Counted from the stretch's first letter, positions 25,275 through 34,931 are shown. The stretch is 56,584 nucleotides of DNA from Pelagibacterales bacterium MED-G43 (GCA_002457475.1 NTJK01000001.1:1-56584), one strand, 5' to 3'. Numbers and translations: made by a program. Notes: generated from the sequence alone by a model not told the origin.

Positions 25275-26727
25275 AATTTTCCTCTATTAATTTATTTAAT
25301 AATCTTACACCGAAACCTGTTGCCCCTCCTGAATTTAAAGCTCCACCATATTTTGAGAAAGCCATACCAGCGATATCTAGGTGTGCCCAGGGTGTTTTAT
25401 TCAAAATAAATCTTTGTAAAAATTGTGCAGCAGTTGTTGATCCTGCGCCACCAACATAATTTATATTTTGCATATCAGCATTTTTAGAATTCATAAGTTT
25501 ATCATAATTTTTGTGAAGCGGCATTCTCCAAAGTTTTTCTTCAACTTTTTCTCCAGAAATTATGATTTGTTTAGATAGTTTATCGTCATTTGAAAATAGT
25601 CCCGCGTATTCAGAACCTAAACAAACTATTATAGCACCTGTCAAAGTTGCTAGATCAACTATAATTTTCGGTTTGAACTTTTTTTCAGTATAAGTAATTG
25701 CATCGGCTAAAACTAATCTTCCTTCTGCATCTGTATTTAATACTTCAATTGTTTTTCCGCTATATGATTTTACAATATCTCCTGGTCGTTGAGCAACGCC
25801 GCTAACCATATTTTCTACAAGACCCACAACTCCAACAGCATTAATTTTAGCTTTTCTTATTGCTAAATTTTTCATTAAACCAACCACAGCAGCGGAACCT
25901 GCCATATCATATGTCATATCTTCCATAAACCTAGCGGGTTTTAATGAATATCCACCAGTATCAAAGGTAACTCCTTTACCTACAAAAGCTAATGGGCGAG
26001 AATTATTTTTTAATCCGTTCCATTCAATTGTTACAAGGTAAGAACCTCTTATACTTCCCATTCCAACTCCAAGCAAAGCATTCATGCCTAACTTTTTCAA
26101 TTTTCTTTTATCAAATACACTTATTTTTAAACCGTCTTTTTTAAGTGAATTGATTCTCTTAACATACTCATCAGGATGTAAAATATTTCCAGGCTCGGAA
26201 ACTAAATCTCTTGCATAAAAGGTCCCCTCTTCTAAAGCTTTAAATTTTAACTGATCTTTAATTGAAGGTTTATTTTTTTCGCCAATTATATTAATAGAAA
26301 TAATTCTATTTACTTTTTTTGTTTTATATTTTTTAAATTCATATGATTTTAATTTCAAACCATGAAGAAAGTGACTTATAAATTCTTTTTGTTTACTTAT
26401 TGCGCTATCAGAATTTAGGATATAGTCAGTATTTTTTTTTGTATGATTCACATATATGTAAAATTCTGCTCCTAGACTTTCTACATCTGAGGTATTAAAA
26501 TCTTTTTTAATTGATATAAGAATGATTTTTTTTTTTGAATTTATCTCAAAAATTAATATCTTTTTTTTTAAGTCACTATTTTTAAGAAGATCATTAATAT
26601 AAAAATATTCAGAGCTAGTAAGATATTTTTTTATACTTTTGGTATCAAATTTGTCATTGGTAAATAAGACTAAATTTGGTGATTTCTTATCGGTCGATTT
26701 TTTTAAATAATTTATTTTTAAAGACAT
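25267..26727 (-). CDS. pepA: Leucyl aminopeptidase PepA
   Basis: A 486-residue M17 metallo-aminopeptidase. The catalytic domain carries VGKGVTFDTGGYSLKP, the NTDAEGRLVLADAI signature and LATLTGAIIVCLG; metal ligands are present in DTGGYS, the two Asp of MTYDMAGS, and NTDAEGR. The N-terminal domain is divergent. It frees N-terminal residues from peptides; in E. coli PepA also acts as a DNA-binding protein. A plausible promoter lies upstream (26759-26787). Confidence 0.96.
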   Translation of the reverse strand: MSLKINYLKKSTDKKSPNLVLFTNDKFDTKSIKKYLTSSEYFYINDLLKNSDLKKKILIFEINSKKKIILISIKKDFNTSDVESLGAEFYIYVNHTKKNTDYILNSDSAISKQKEFISHFLHGLKLKSYEFKKYKTKKVNRIISINIIGEKNKPSIKDQLKFKALEEGTFYARDLVSEPGNILHPDEYVKRINSLKKDGLKISVFDKRKLKKLGMNALLGVGMGSIRGSYLVTIEWNGLKNNSRPLAFVGKGVTFDTGGYSLKPARFMEDMTYDMAGSAAVVGLMKNLAIRKAKINAVGVVGLVENMVSGVAQRPGDIVKSYSGKTIEVLNTDAEGRLVLADAITYTEKKFKPKIIVDLATLTGAIIVCLGSEYAGLFSNDDKLSKQIIISGEKVEEKLWRMPLHKNYDKLMNSKNADMQNINYVGGAGSTTAAQFLQRFILNKTPWAHLDIAGMAFSKYGGALNSGGATGFGVRLLNKLIEENYE

Positions 26728-26758
26728 AATTTTTAATGTTTCAAATTGGGTTGAAAGC

Positions 26759-26787
26759 TATATATGATCAAAAATATAAGATTTCAA
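26759..26787 (-). promoter_or_regulatory. Candidate sigma-70 promoter of pepA-ndk
   Basis: On the minus strand TTGAAA (26787-26782), a 17-nt spacer and TATATA (26764-26759) precede the pepA ATG at 26727 by about 31 nt. Both hexamers match consensus at four or five of six positions. It sits in the 132-bp divergent region between pepA and lptF. Confidence 0.45.
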
Positions 26788-26859
26788 CGGTAAATTTATC
26801 ACAATTAAACCTTTAATTGAATTTAGTTTAAAGATGAATTAATTATACATTAAATTCAT

Positions 26860-27981
26860 ATGCTTCAAAACAAAATTTATCAGAATTACTGTCTAGAGAT
26901 AATAAAAATATTTACAACGATTTTACTTAGCTTATCTTTGATTGCCTGGACCGTTCGCGCAGTGAACTTTCTTGATCTCATAGTTGAAAGTGGTTACTCG
27001 GTAGCTACTTATTTTGAATACTCAATATTAAATGTATTTGGAATAATCACAAAATTTATTCCATTATCATTTTTGTTAGCTATTTCAATTTTTATAGTAA
27101 GACAAATACAAGAAAATGAATTTATAATTTTATGGACCTCTGGAGTAAGAAAAATTCAAATTGTAAATCTTTTTTTATTTGTTTCTATTATTGTAACGAT
27201 CTTTCATCTTTTACTTTCAATAATATTAACTCCAGCAGCTCTTAATAAATCAAGATCATTGTTATCTAATCAAAATTTAACTTCTCTTCTGCCTGCTTTT
27301 AAAATTCAAAAATTTACTGATACTTTTAAGGGACTAACTTTTATTGTTGACAGTAAATTTGAAAATAAAATATCAAATATTTTTTTACACGATGATTCTA
27401 ATAATTTAAATAATATTATTGCTAACCAAGAAATAAATAATTCTACAACTATAATAGCTAAAAGTGGAATAGTAAAAGAAAAGCAACTTGTACTATATAA
27501 CGGCAGTATCATTTCTTCTAAAAATAATCTGGAGAATGATGTCTTGAAATTTGAAAAAATAAAAATTGATTTAACGAATATAACAAATACGACAATTAAA
27601 AAACCTAAAATTCAAGAGACTTCAACTATAAAACTTATTGGATGTGCAAAAAACAATTACTATAATGACAAAAATTGTAAAGGAAATTTTAAGAAAGAGA
27701 TTTTTCCAACTTTAAATAGAAGAATTATTTTACCATTATTTTTACCGTTGGTAGCATTAATTAGTTCCCTGCTTTTAATTAAAACAAAAAATAAGTTATT
27801 ATTTAATAAGATTAGTATATTCGGATACTCTTTTATTGTTTTGCTCTATGCAGAACTATTAGTAAGATATACCGGAAAAAATTTTTTAATAACTAATTTA
27901 TTTATTTTTTCACCATTAGTATTATCAATTTTAATTTACACTTATATAAAATATAAATTTTCAAAAGAGACAAAAAATTAA
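26860..27981 (+). CDS. lptF: LPS export permease LptF
   Basis: A 373-residue inner-membrane protein of the YjgP/YjgQ family. Three transmembrane helices in the N-terminal 125 residues, a periplasmic beta-jellyroll (about 130-280) and three C-terminal helices fit LptF. The conserved cytoplasmic loop EFIILWTSGVRKIQIV contacts the LptB ATPase. It pairs with LptG to extract LPS. lptB, lptC and lptA are not in the window. It shares a base with the lptG start. Confidence 0.93.
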   Translation: MLQNKIYQNYCLEIIKIFTTILLSLSLIAWTVRAVNFLDLIVESGYSVATYFEYSILNVFGIITKFIPLSFLLAISIFIVRQIQENEFIILWTSGVRKIQIVNLFLFVSIIVTIFHLLLSIILTPAALNKSRSLLSNQNLTSLLPAFKIQKFTDTFKGLTFIVDSKFENKISNIFLHDDSNNLNNIIANQEINNSTTIIAKSGIVKEKQLVLYNGSIISSKNNLENDVLKFEKIKIDLTNITNTTIKKPKIQETSTIKLIGCAKNNYYNDKNCKGNFKKEIFPTLNRRIILPLFLPLVALISSLLLIKTKNKLLFNKISIFGYSFIVLLYAELLVRYTGKNFLITNLFIFSPLVLSILIYTYIKYKFSKETKN

Positions 27982-29060
27982 TGCATAACGTTATTTTTAA
28001 TTATTTATTGAAGAATTATTTAAAATCATTTGTAAAAGTTTTTTTATTTTTTTACTCATTTGGATTAATATTAAATCTGTTTGAAGAAATTGAATTTTTT
28101 AAAAATCTTGAAGTTTCTTTTTTAACACCACTATTTTTATCAATCGTATTCATACCTGGTATGTTAATTAATTTACTTCCATTTATAATATTTGTTTCTA
28201 GTTTGAAATTTTTAGTTGATATAAGAAATAATAAAGATTTGCTTTCAATAAAAATTTTTGGGTATTCTAATTTAAAAATATTTACAATTTTATCTGTAAC
28301 ATCTTTTTTAATAGGTTGGATAGTTCTTTTTCTAATAAATCCTATAACTTCTACCATGTCAAAATATTATGAAAGAACAAAATCAATTTATTCCAAAGAC
28401 ATTGATCATTTAGTAACTTTTAATAACAATGGATTATGGATAAAAGAAAACCTCGATCAAGGTTATAGAATAATTACAGCTTCAAAATATAAAGAGGAAA
28501 ATTTAAATAATATTTTAATATTTAATTTAGATGAAAATTTCACTTTGAAAGAAAAAATCTATTCTAAAAATGGAAATATTAAAGAAAATAGATGGGTATT
28601 AGAAGAAGTATCGATTTTTAAAAGCAATGAGGCTATAAAAAATATGAAAAGTACGACGATAGATTCTATATATACATATGAAAAAATTATAAGTTTATTC
28701 AAAAACTTTGAAACGTTGTCATTTATAGATCTTATTTTAAATTTTAAAAAATTAATAAATCAAGGTTATAATAAAATTTTTTTAGAGCAAAGTTTACACT
28801 CTATGTTATCAATGCCGTTTTTCTTATTTATTATGTCTTCCTTAGCGAGTATTCTAGCTCTTGGCACTTTAAAGAAATCAAATAATGTAAAGTTTATTTT
28901 TATAGGAATCCTTGCCTGTGTAATCATTTATTATTTAAAAGATTTGAGTATTGCATTAGGGCAGACTAATAGAATATCACTAAAATTAGCAAATTGGATA
29001 CCAATTATTTCTATTGGTATCTTTAGTTTAATTGGGGTTTTGCAAATTAATGAAAAATAA
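27981..29060 (+). CDS. lptG: LPS export permease LptG
   Basis: A 359-residue YjgP/YjgQ family permease partner of LptF, with the same layout: N-terminal helices (YLKSFVKVFLFFYSFGLIL; LPFIIFVSSLKFLVD), a coupling loop RNNKDLLSIKIFGYS, a periplasmic domain, then helices at about 275-355. Assigned LptG rather than LptF by its second position and the family order. Its end overlaps lptD by 11 nt. Confidence 0.92.
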   Translation: MHNVIFNYLLKNYLKSFVKVFLFFYSFGLILNLFEEIEFFKNLEVSFLTPLFLSIVFIPGMLINLLPFIIFVSSLKFLVDIRNNKDLLSIKIFGYSNLKIFTILSVTSFLIGWIVLFLINPITSTMSKYYERTKSIYSKDIDHLVTFNNNGLWIKENLDQGYRIITASKYKEENLNNILIFNLDENFTLKEKIYSKNGNIKENRWVLEEVSIFKSNEAIKNMKSTTIDSIYTYEKIISLFKNFETLSFIDLILNFKKLINQGYNKIFLEQSLHSMLSMPFFLFIMSSLASILALGTLKKSNNVKFIFIGILACVIIYYLKDLSIALGQTNRISLKLANWIPIISIGIFSLIGVLQINEK

Positions 29061-31371
29061 TTTTTTAATAATTTTTATTTTATTATTTTTTTCTGAAGTT
29101 TTTGCTTTAGAGAATTTGGATATTAAATCAAAAAAAATTTCTATAGATAAAAAGAAAGAAATTACAATATTTCAAGATGAGGTGATTATTAAAGATGAAA
29201 TGAACAATATAATTAAAAGTGATTATGTTTTATATGATAATAAATTTAAAAAATTAGATATTAAAGGAAATGTAATAGTTCTTACAGCCGAAGGATATTC
29301 CATAAAAAGTAAAAATATAATTTTAGATAATCAAAAAAATATTATATTTTCTAAAAACACATCAACGATTACTGATGTTCAAAAAAATGAAATATTTTTA
29401 GAAAATTTCGAATACCAAATAAAAGAAAAAAAAATTAAATCAATAGGAAATATAGAAGTAAGCGACGGGCAAGGAAATACATACAAATTTTCTCAAATTT
29501 ATATTGATGAAAAAAGTAAAGAACTTTTTGGTACAGATGCTAAAGCTTATTTAAATGACAAGAGTTTTAAAACGAATGAAAATAATAAGCCGCGAATTTT
29601 TTCAAATGCGATTAGTATAAAAGAAGATCAGTCAAATTTTATTAAAAGTGTTTTTACAACATGTAACTATAGAAAGAATGATAAATGTCCTGCCTGGGAA
29701 TTAAGAGCTAAAAATATTAAACATGATAATATAAAAAAAACAATCTATTACGATAATGTGGTAATTAAAGTTTATGATATTCCAATTTTATTTTTACCAA
29801 AATTAGCTCATCCAGATCCTACAGTGAAGAGAAGATCAGGATTTCTAATTCCATCTATTTCAGATACAAAAAATCTTGGTGCCAGTATTAATATTCCCTA
29901 TTTTTGGGCAATAAATAAAGACAAAGACCTTACATTTAAAAATAGATTATTTGTTAGTGAGCATCCTTTAGTTCTTGGTGAATACCGTCAAGCTTTCTTA
30001 AACTCTGACCTTATTTTAGATTTTGGTTACACAGGCGGCTATAAAAAGGAAACTGCCTCGAAAAAATCAGGAGATAAGTCACATTTTTTTTCTAAATTTA
30101 AAAAAAAATATTTCTTAAGTGAAAACAAAGAAGCTAATCTAGAAGTTAATATTCAAAGCGTTTCTAATAAAAAATATCTAAAATTATATAGAATTGATTC
30201 AACATTGATTGACAATTATCAAACTAATTCACTTAAAAATTTTATTAATTATGACTATTTTGATAGTAAAAAAGACCAATTTTTCAATTTACATTCTAGC
30301 GTTTTCACAGACATTAGTGATGATTATAACGACAAGTATGAATATATTTTACCTGAACTAAACTTTAATAAAAACCTCTACAGTAATAACTTTGGTTATG
30401 GAAATTTTAACACTAATATGAAAATGAGTAATTATGATACTAATAAATCTGAAAAATTTTTTATTAATGATTTAGATTGGACTTTTGACAAAAAGTTTGG
30501 AAATATTCCTTATGATGGAAAGTTTATAACTAAATTAAAGAATGTGAATTATGAAGTCAAAAACATTGATGAACTTAAACAAGAACTAACTCATGAATTT
30601 TTTGGTGCTATTGGATATTTGGCTAGCATAGATCTTGTAAAAGGAAGTCCAAAAAATTATGGACATCTCCTTACTCCAAAACTACTTTTTAAATATGCGC
30701 CAAATCATATGAAAAAAGATACGAATGATCTCGACTTACACAATAAGAATATTTTTAGTTTAGATAGATTGGGATCTACTTCTAGTCTGGAGGGAGGTAC
30801 AAGTTTAACCTATGGAATTGATTATAAAAAATCTTTTAAAAACGATCAAGAATTAAACTTTTCTATCGGACAAATTATAAATGAAAAGAAAACTGATAAA
30901 AGAAAGCCAGATACATCTAGCTTAGATAAAAGATTTTCAGATGTAGTTGGAGATTTAAACTTTGAAAAAAACAATCTTAAGCTAAGTTATAAATATTCAT
31001 TAGATCAAAATTTTAAAGAGATGAATTATAGTGAAGTTGAGACAAAGTATTCTTTGGGTAATATGAGTTTCAATATAGATTATTTGAAAGAAGAAAAAAT
31101 CACAGATCCAAAAGAATACGTAAAATCTTCAATAGAAATTAAACAAGGTAAAAATGGCTTGTTCACGTTTGATAATAAAAGGAATATTGTAACTAATGCA
31201 TCTGAGTATTACAATTTAAGTTACGAGTATATAAATGATTGTTTAAGAGCAGGGTTGGTTTATAGAAGAGAATTTTACAATGATTCCGAGCTAGAAGCTG
31301 AAAACTCTCTTTTATTTAAGATTACATTAAGCCCTTTTGGTGATTTAAATTCTCCAAAATTTTATCAATAA
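29050..31371 (+). CDS. lptD: LPS-assembly outer-membrane protein LptD
   Basis: A 773-residue protein. The start is placed at the ATG at 29050 because it gives a clean signal peptide (NNFLIIFILLFFSEVFA); a TTG 18 nt upstream is unlikely. After the signal comes an LptA-like OstA domain (DIKSKKISIDKKKEITIFQDEVII), then a large beta-barrel with PILFLPKLAHPDPTVKRRSGFLIPS and the C-terminal AGLVYRREFYNDSELEAENSL. Cysteines in TTCNYRKNDKC and NDCLRAG could form the disulfides typical of LptD. It inserts LPS into the outer leaflet with LptE. Its TAA overlaps the next ATG (TAATG). Confidence 0.94.
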   Translation: MKNNFLIIFILLFFSEVFALENLDIKSKKISIDKKKEITIFQDEVIIKDEMNNIIKSDYVLYDNKFKKLDIKGNVIVLTAEGYSIKSKNIILDNQKNIIFSKNTSTITDVQKNEIFLENFEYQIKEKKIKSIGNIEVSDGQGNTYKFSQIYIDEKSKELFGTDAKAYLNDKSFKTNENNKPRIFSNAISIKEDQSNFIKSVFTTCNYRKNDKCPAWELRAKNIKHDNIKKTIYYDNVVIKVYDIPILFLPKLAHPDPTVKRRSGFLIPSISDTKNLGASINIPYFWAINKDKDLTFKNRLFVSEHPLVLGEYRQAFLNSDLILDFGYTGGYKKETASKKSGDKSHFFSKFKKKYFLSENKEANLEVNIQSVSNKKYLKLYRIDSTLIDNYQTNSLKNFINYDYFDSKKDQFFNLHSSVFTDISDDYNDKYEYILPELNFNKNLYSNNFGYGNFNTNMKMSNYDTNKSEKFFINDLDWTFDKKFGNIPYDGKFITKLKNVNYEVKNIDELKQELTHEFFGAIGYLASIDLVKGSPKNYGHLLTPKLLFKYAPNHMKKDTNDLDLHNKNIFSLDRLGSTSSLEGGTSLTYGIDYKKSFKNDQELNFSIGQIINEKKTDKRKPDTSSLDKRFSDVVGDLNFEKNNLKLSYKYSLDQNFKEMNYSEVETKYSLGNMSFNIDYLKEEKITDPKEYVKSSIEIKQGKNGLFTFDNKRNIVTNASEYYNLSYEYINDCLRAGLVYRREFYNDSELEAENSLLFKITLSPFGDLNSPKFYQ

Positions 31372-32303
31372 TGAAGATGCTCAAATTAATTACTCTTAAA
31401 ATATTTTTAATATTTTTTTTTAACTCTGTTTCAGCAGCTTCTACTAAATTTAATATAATCGCGAAAGTTGGTCATGAAATTATTACTTCTTATGAATTAG
31501 AAAATAAAATTAAAGTTACTTTATTTTTAGCAGGTGAAGAACTAAATCAATCAAATATTAATGAAATTAAAGAATTATCTTTAAAAGCTTTAATTAACAA
31601 CAAATTAAAAAAAGATGAAATTAAAAAATATAATTACAAAAGAAACAACGATCAAAGAGTTTCAAATTATTTAGAAAATTTAGCAACAAGATTTAATTTA
31701 GGAGTTGCTGATCTTGAAAATTTATTTAAAGATAACGAATTGGAATTTAATCTTTTTTTGGATGAAATTAAGATAGAATTTTTATGGCAAAATCTTATCT
31801 ATCAGATTTATGCAAAGAAAGTTAATATTGATGAAAAAGATGTGACAAAGGAATTAAATCAAATGATTTTAGAGCAAAAATCAATTGAGGAATTTAATCT
31901 ATCTGAGATCGAAACTAATATTTTAAAAGATGATGAATTACAAAATCTCATGGAGTATATAAAAAGTTTTGATTTTAAAAAGGCAGCACAAAAATACAGT
32001 ATTTCGTCATCATCTTTGGAGGGTGGAAATATTGGCTGGATAAATTCTAAAAGTTTATCTGATGAATTTCTTGCTGTATTAAAAAAAATTAATATTGGAG
32101 AATATACTAAACCTATAAGAAAAAATGACTCACTTTTTATTTTTTATTTAAATGACAAAAGAAAAATATCAAATTTTGATAAAAAAAATTTAGAAAAATT
32201 GAAAAAATCTATTATTGACAAAAAAACAAACGACTTATTGTCTATTTATTCTAATAATCATCTTTCTGTTAAAAAAAACAAAACCTTAATTGAGTACCAA
32301 TGA
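31371..32303 (+). CDS. surA: SurA-like periplasmic peptidyl-prolyl isomerase/chaperone
   Basis: A 310-residue exported protein with a signal peptide (residues about 1-22, ending VSAAS). The N-terminal SurA-type domain starts FNIIAKVGHEIITSYELENKIKV; the C-terminal parvulin-like domain is about 170-285 with YSISSSSLEGGNIGWINSKSLSDEF. It has a single parvulin domain instead of the two in E. coli SurA. It should chaperone outer-membrane proteins, including LptD, encoded next to it with a 1-nt overlap. The call rests on motif and conserved position between lptD and pdxA. Confidence 0.87.
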   Translation: MKMLKLITLKIFLIFFFNSVSAASTKFNIIAKVGHEIITSYELENKIKVTLFLAGEELNQSNINEIKELSLKALINNKLKKDEIKKYNYKRNNDQRVSNYLENLATRFNLGVADLENLFKDNELEFNLFLDEIKIEFLWQNLIYQIYAKKVNIDEKDVTKELNQMILEQKSIEEFNLSEIETNILKDDELQNLMEYIKSFDFKKAAQKYSISSSSLEGGNIGWINSKSLSDEFLAVLKKINIGEYTKPIRKNDSLFIFYLNDKRKISNFDKKNLEKLKKSIIDKKTNDLLSIYSNNHLSVKKNKTLIEYQ

Positions 32304-33259
32304 AAAAAAAAATTATATTAGTTTTTGGCGACCCAAACAGCATCAATTCTGAAATAATTTTCAAATCTTGGAATAAATTGAGTGACCAGTTAAAAAAAAG
32401 AATTTATTTAGTAGCGAATTACGATTTAATATTAAGTCAATTTAAAAATTTAAATTATAAAATAAATTGTATATTAGTGAAAAATATTTATGAGAAGCAA
32501 AATAATAAAAATTTAAAAATAATCAATATAGATATTAGGTTTAAAAACCCATTTCTTGTTCCTAAAAAAGAATCCTCTCTGTTCATTAGGAAATCTCTAA
32601 ATTTTGCACATAAATTAGCTTTAGGCAGTAATGTAGCGGGTTTAATTAATTGTGCAGTTAATAAAAATCTTCTTTCAAACAAAAATATAGGTGTTACAGA
32701 ATTTTTATCAAAAAAATCAAGAATCAAAAAAAATACAGAAATTATGATGATATATAACAAAAAACTTTCAGTCGTTCCTATAACTACTCATATTAATTTA
32801 AAACAAGTTTCTTCAAAAATATCAAAATCACTAATTTTTAATAAGATATTAAACTTACGGTCTTGTTTCAAAAAAAATTTTGGCATTGATCCCAAAATTG
32901 CCGTTCTAGGTTTAAATCCACATAATGGAGAAATGAGAAAAAATACTGAGGAAGTCAAAAAAATTATTCCAGCTATTAAAAATCTGAAAAATTTAAAATT
33001 AAAAATCGAGGGTCCCTTAGTAGCAGATACAATTTTTATTAATGATTTTAAAAATTATGACATTATAGTTGGAATGTATCACGATCAAATTTTAGGTCCC
33101 TTTAAGGCTTTATTTAAATTTGACGCTATTAACATTACCTTAGGCTTAAAATATTTAAGAACATCGCCCGACCACGGAACAGCTTCTAATTTAATTGGAA
33201 AAAATAAAGCTAATCCAGAAAGTCTTATTAAATGTATTAATTTTATAAGTAAATTTTAA
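32300..33259 (+). CDS. pdxA: PdxA family protein (4-hydroxythreonine-4-phosphate dehydrogenase-like), divergent
   Basis: A 319-residue PdxA homologue in the usual place between surA and rsmA. The metal ligands remain: His164 (ITTH), His208 (GLNPH) and His261 (MYHDQ), and the end NITLGLKYLRTSPDHGTASNLIGKNKA is typical. Several conserved parts are altered: the N-terminal GEPAGIGPE block reads GDPNSINSE, TGPVHK reads NCAVNK, the substrate histidine of GHTEF is Val132 (GVTEF), and the loop after NPH reads NGEMRKNTEE instead of AGEGGxxGxEE. Family PdxA makes a pyridoxal phosphate precursor; whether this protein still does is uncertain. Confidence 0.82.
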   Translation: MKKKIILVFGDPNSINSEIIFKSWNKLSDQLKKRIYLVANYDLILSQFKNLNYKINCILVKNIYEKQNNKNLKIINIDIRFKNPFLVPKKESSLFIRKSLNFAHKLALGSNVAGLINCAVNKNLLSNKNIGVTEFLSKKSRIKKNTEIMMIYNKKLSVVPITTHINLKQVSSKISKSLIFNKILNLRSCFKKNFGIDPKIAVLGLNPHNGEMRKNTEEVKKIIPAIKNLKNLKLKIEGPLVADTIFINDFKNYDIIVGMYHDQILGPFKALFKFDAINITLGLKYLRTSPDHGTASNLIGKNKANPESLIKCINFISKF

Positions 33260-33260
33260 A

Positions 33261-34046
33261 ATGATATTTACGAAAAAATCTTTAGGCCAAAACTTCTTGA
33301 TAGATAAAAATGTAATAAAAAAAATTATTAATTTAACGGAAATTAAAAATAAAAATATAATTGAAATAGGTCCTGGTAAAGGAGCATTGACAGAAGAAAT
33401 TCTAAAAAAAAAACCAAAATCTTTAAAAATAATTGAAAAAGATAATCAATTGTATGAATTTTTAAAAAAAAAGTATTTTAAAAATAAAATAATCAAAATT
33501 TTTAATAAAGACATACTTACATTTAATTTAGAGGAAGCTGTCGAAAAAAATTCAATTATCTTCGGTAATCTGCCCTATAATATTTCATCTCAAATTTTAG
33601 TTAAAATTATTAAATTCAAAAAATCCCCCCCAAGATTTAGTAATATTATTTTTATGTTTCAAAAAGAGTTGGGAGAAAAAATTATAAGTCAATTTCCATC
33701 CTCAAACTATGGTAGACTATCAATTTTAACGAATTATAAACTTGAAATAATTGAGAAATTTTTAATATCACCTAACTGTTTTTTTCCTAAACCAAAAATT
33801 AATTCAATGATTATACATTTTAAGCCTAAATCTAACAATCAGCAAAAGATAAAGAAAATAGAAAACTTAGAAAAAATTACAAATATTTTATTCTCTAATA
33901 AAAGAAAAATGATAAATAAAAGTTTAAAAAAAATACTTACTGATCGCGAAATAAAAAAGATTGCTTACTTAAAAGATACTTTAAGACCATCTGAAATCAA
34001 ACCTGATATTTATTATGAAATTACAGAGCTAATTGAGAAAGATTGA
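33261..34046 (+). CDS. rsmA: 16S rRNA dimethyladenosine methyltransferase RsmA (KsgA)
   Basis: A 261-residue KsgA. It begins KKSLGQNFLIDKNVIKKI, has the SAM motif IIEIGPGKGALTEEIL, and the catalytic NLPYNISSQIL (NLPY). It dimethylates two adjacent adenines near the 3' end of 16S rRNA late in 30S assembly. It lies 1 nt after pdxA and its 3' end overlaps the convergent gmk by 34 nt, the longest overlap in the window. Confidence 0.97.
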   Translation: MIFTKKSLGQNFLIDKNVIKKIINLTEIKNKNIIEIGPGKGALTEEILKKKPKSLKIIEKDNQLYEFLKKKYFKNKIIKIFNKDILTFNLEEAVEKNSIIFGNLPYNISSQILVKIIKFKKSPPRFSNIIFMFQKELGEKIISQFPSSNYGRLSILTNYKLEIIEKFLISPNCFFPKPKINSMIIHFKPKSNNQQKIKKIENLEKITNILFSNKRKMINKSLKKILTDREIKKIAYLKDTLRPSEIKPDIYYEITELIEKD

Positions 34047-34615
34047 TTTTTTTTATTGCTCATAATAATGTTTTCAATTTGTTTAAAACAAACTTCTAAA
34101 TTTTGGTTAATAATTACATAATCATAATCAACCCAGTTTTTAATATCTTTATCAAAGGAATTAAATCTTTTTTCTATTTCTTCTAAAGTATTTTGATTTC
34201 TTTTAACAAGTCTTTTCTTTAATTCACTTTTACTACTGGGTATTAAAAAAATTTTAATTAATTTTAAATTTTTAAATCTAGATAATTGTTGTGTTCCCTG
34301 CCAATCAATATCAAATATAATATCGTTTTTTTTGATAGCTAGGTCTACATTTTTTTTTAAGGTGCCATAATAATTGTCAAAAATTTTAGCATATTCATAA
34401 AATTTTTTTTCTTTTACGAGCTCTTCAAATTTTTTGTTTGATATGAAATGATAGTCAACACCATCGACTTCATTTGATCTTGGAGTCCTGGTTGTATGTG
34501 AAACTGATATTTTAAATGATTGATATTTTTGTTGAATTTTTTTGGTTATTGTTGTTTTTCCTACACCTGAGGGGGAAGATAAAATAACCATGATATTTTC
34601 TTCATCATGAGCCAT
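34013..34615 (-). CDS. gmk: Guanylate kinase
   Basis: A 200-residue kinase. It has the P-loop SSPSGVGKTT, the GMP-binding SVSHTTRTPRSNEVDGVDYHF, the YYGTLK motif and DIDWQGTQQL. It converts GMP to GDP, following GuaB and GuaA encoded elsewhere in the window. Two ATGs are possible (34615 and 34591); the second gives MVILSSPSGVGKTT. It lies 17 nt after acpP and overlaps rsmA tail-to-tail. Confidence 0.96.
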   Translation of the reverse strand: MAHDEENIMVILSSPSGVGKTTITKKIQQKYQSFKISVSHTTRTPRSNEVDGVDYHFISNKKFEELVKEKKFYEYAKIFDNYYGTLKKNVDLAIKKNDIIFDIDWQGTQQLSRFKNLKLIKIFLIPSSKSELKKRLVKRNQNTLEEIEKRFNSFDKDIKNWVDYDYVIINQNLEVCFKQIENIIMSNKKNQSFSISSVIS

Positions 34616-34632
34616 TGATTTATTTTAAGAAA

Positions 34633-34875
34633 TTAATTGTTAGCTTTGCTTTCAATAAATTTTATAGCATCTCCTACAGTTAAAATTTTTTCAGCTTCAC
34701 TATCAGAAATTTCAGAACCAAACTCCTCCTCAAAAGCCATAACTAATTCTACTGTATCTAAGCTATCCGCACCTAAATCATCTATAAAACTTGCTTCGTC
34801 TGTAACTTTTTCTTCTTCAATACCAAGATGATCAGCTACTATTTTTTTAATCTTACCTTTAATTTCGTCTGACAT
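34633..34875 (-). CDS. acpP: Acyl carrier protein
   Basis: An 80-residue acidic ACP with the 4'-phosphopantetheine serine in [12 protein letters not shown] (Ser38). It carries growing acyl chains in fatty-acid and lipid A synthesis. It is preceded by a good AAAGGA ribosome-binding site and its own strong promoter, fitting its need for high expression. It is followed by gmk and not by fabF. Confidence 0.98.
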   Translation of the reverse strand: MSDEIKGKIKKIVADHLGIEEEKVTDEASFIDDLGADSLDTVELVMAFEEEFGSEISDSEAEKILTVGDAIKFIESKANN

Positions 34876-34903
34876 GAGATCCTTTCATATTATTGTTTTT
34901 TTC

Positions 34904-34931
34904 TTAATAGATTATTCAATAGAATTGTCAA
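34904..34931 (-). promoter_or_regulatory. Strong candidate promoter of acpP, overlapping the fabG stop
   Basis: On the minus strand a perfect TTGACA (34931-34926), a 16-nt spacer and TATTAA (34909-34904) lie in the 52-nt gap before acpP. The fabG TGA stop (34930-34928) is inside the -35 hexamer. It is the clearest sigma-70 promoter in the window and would let acpP be transcribed apart from fabD-fabG. Confidence 0.65.
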
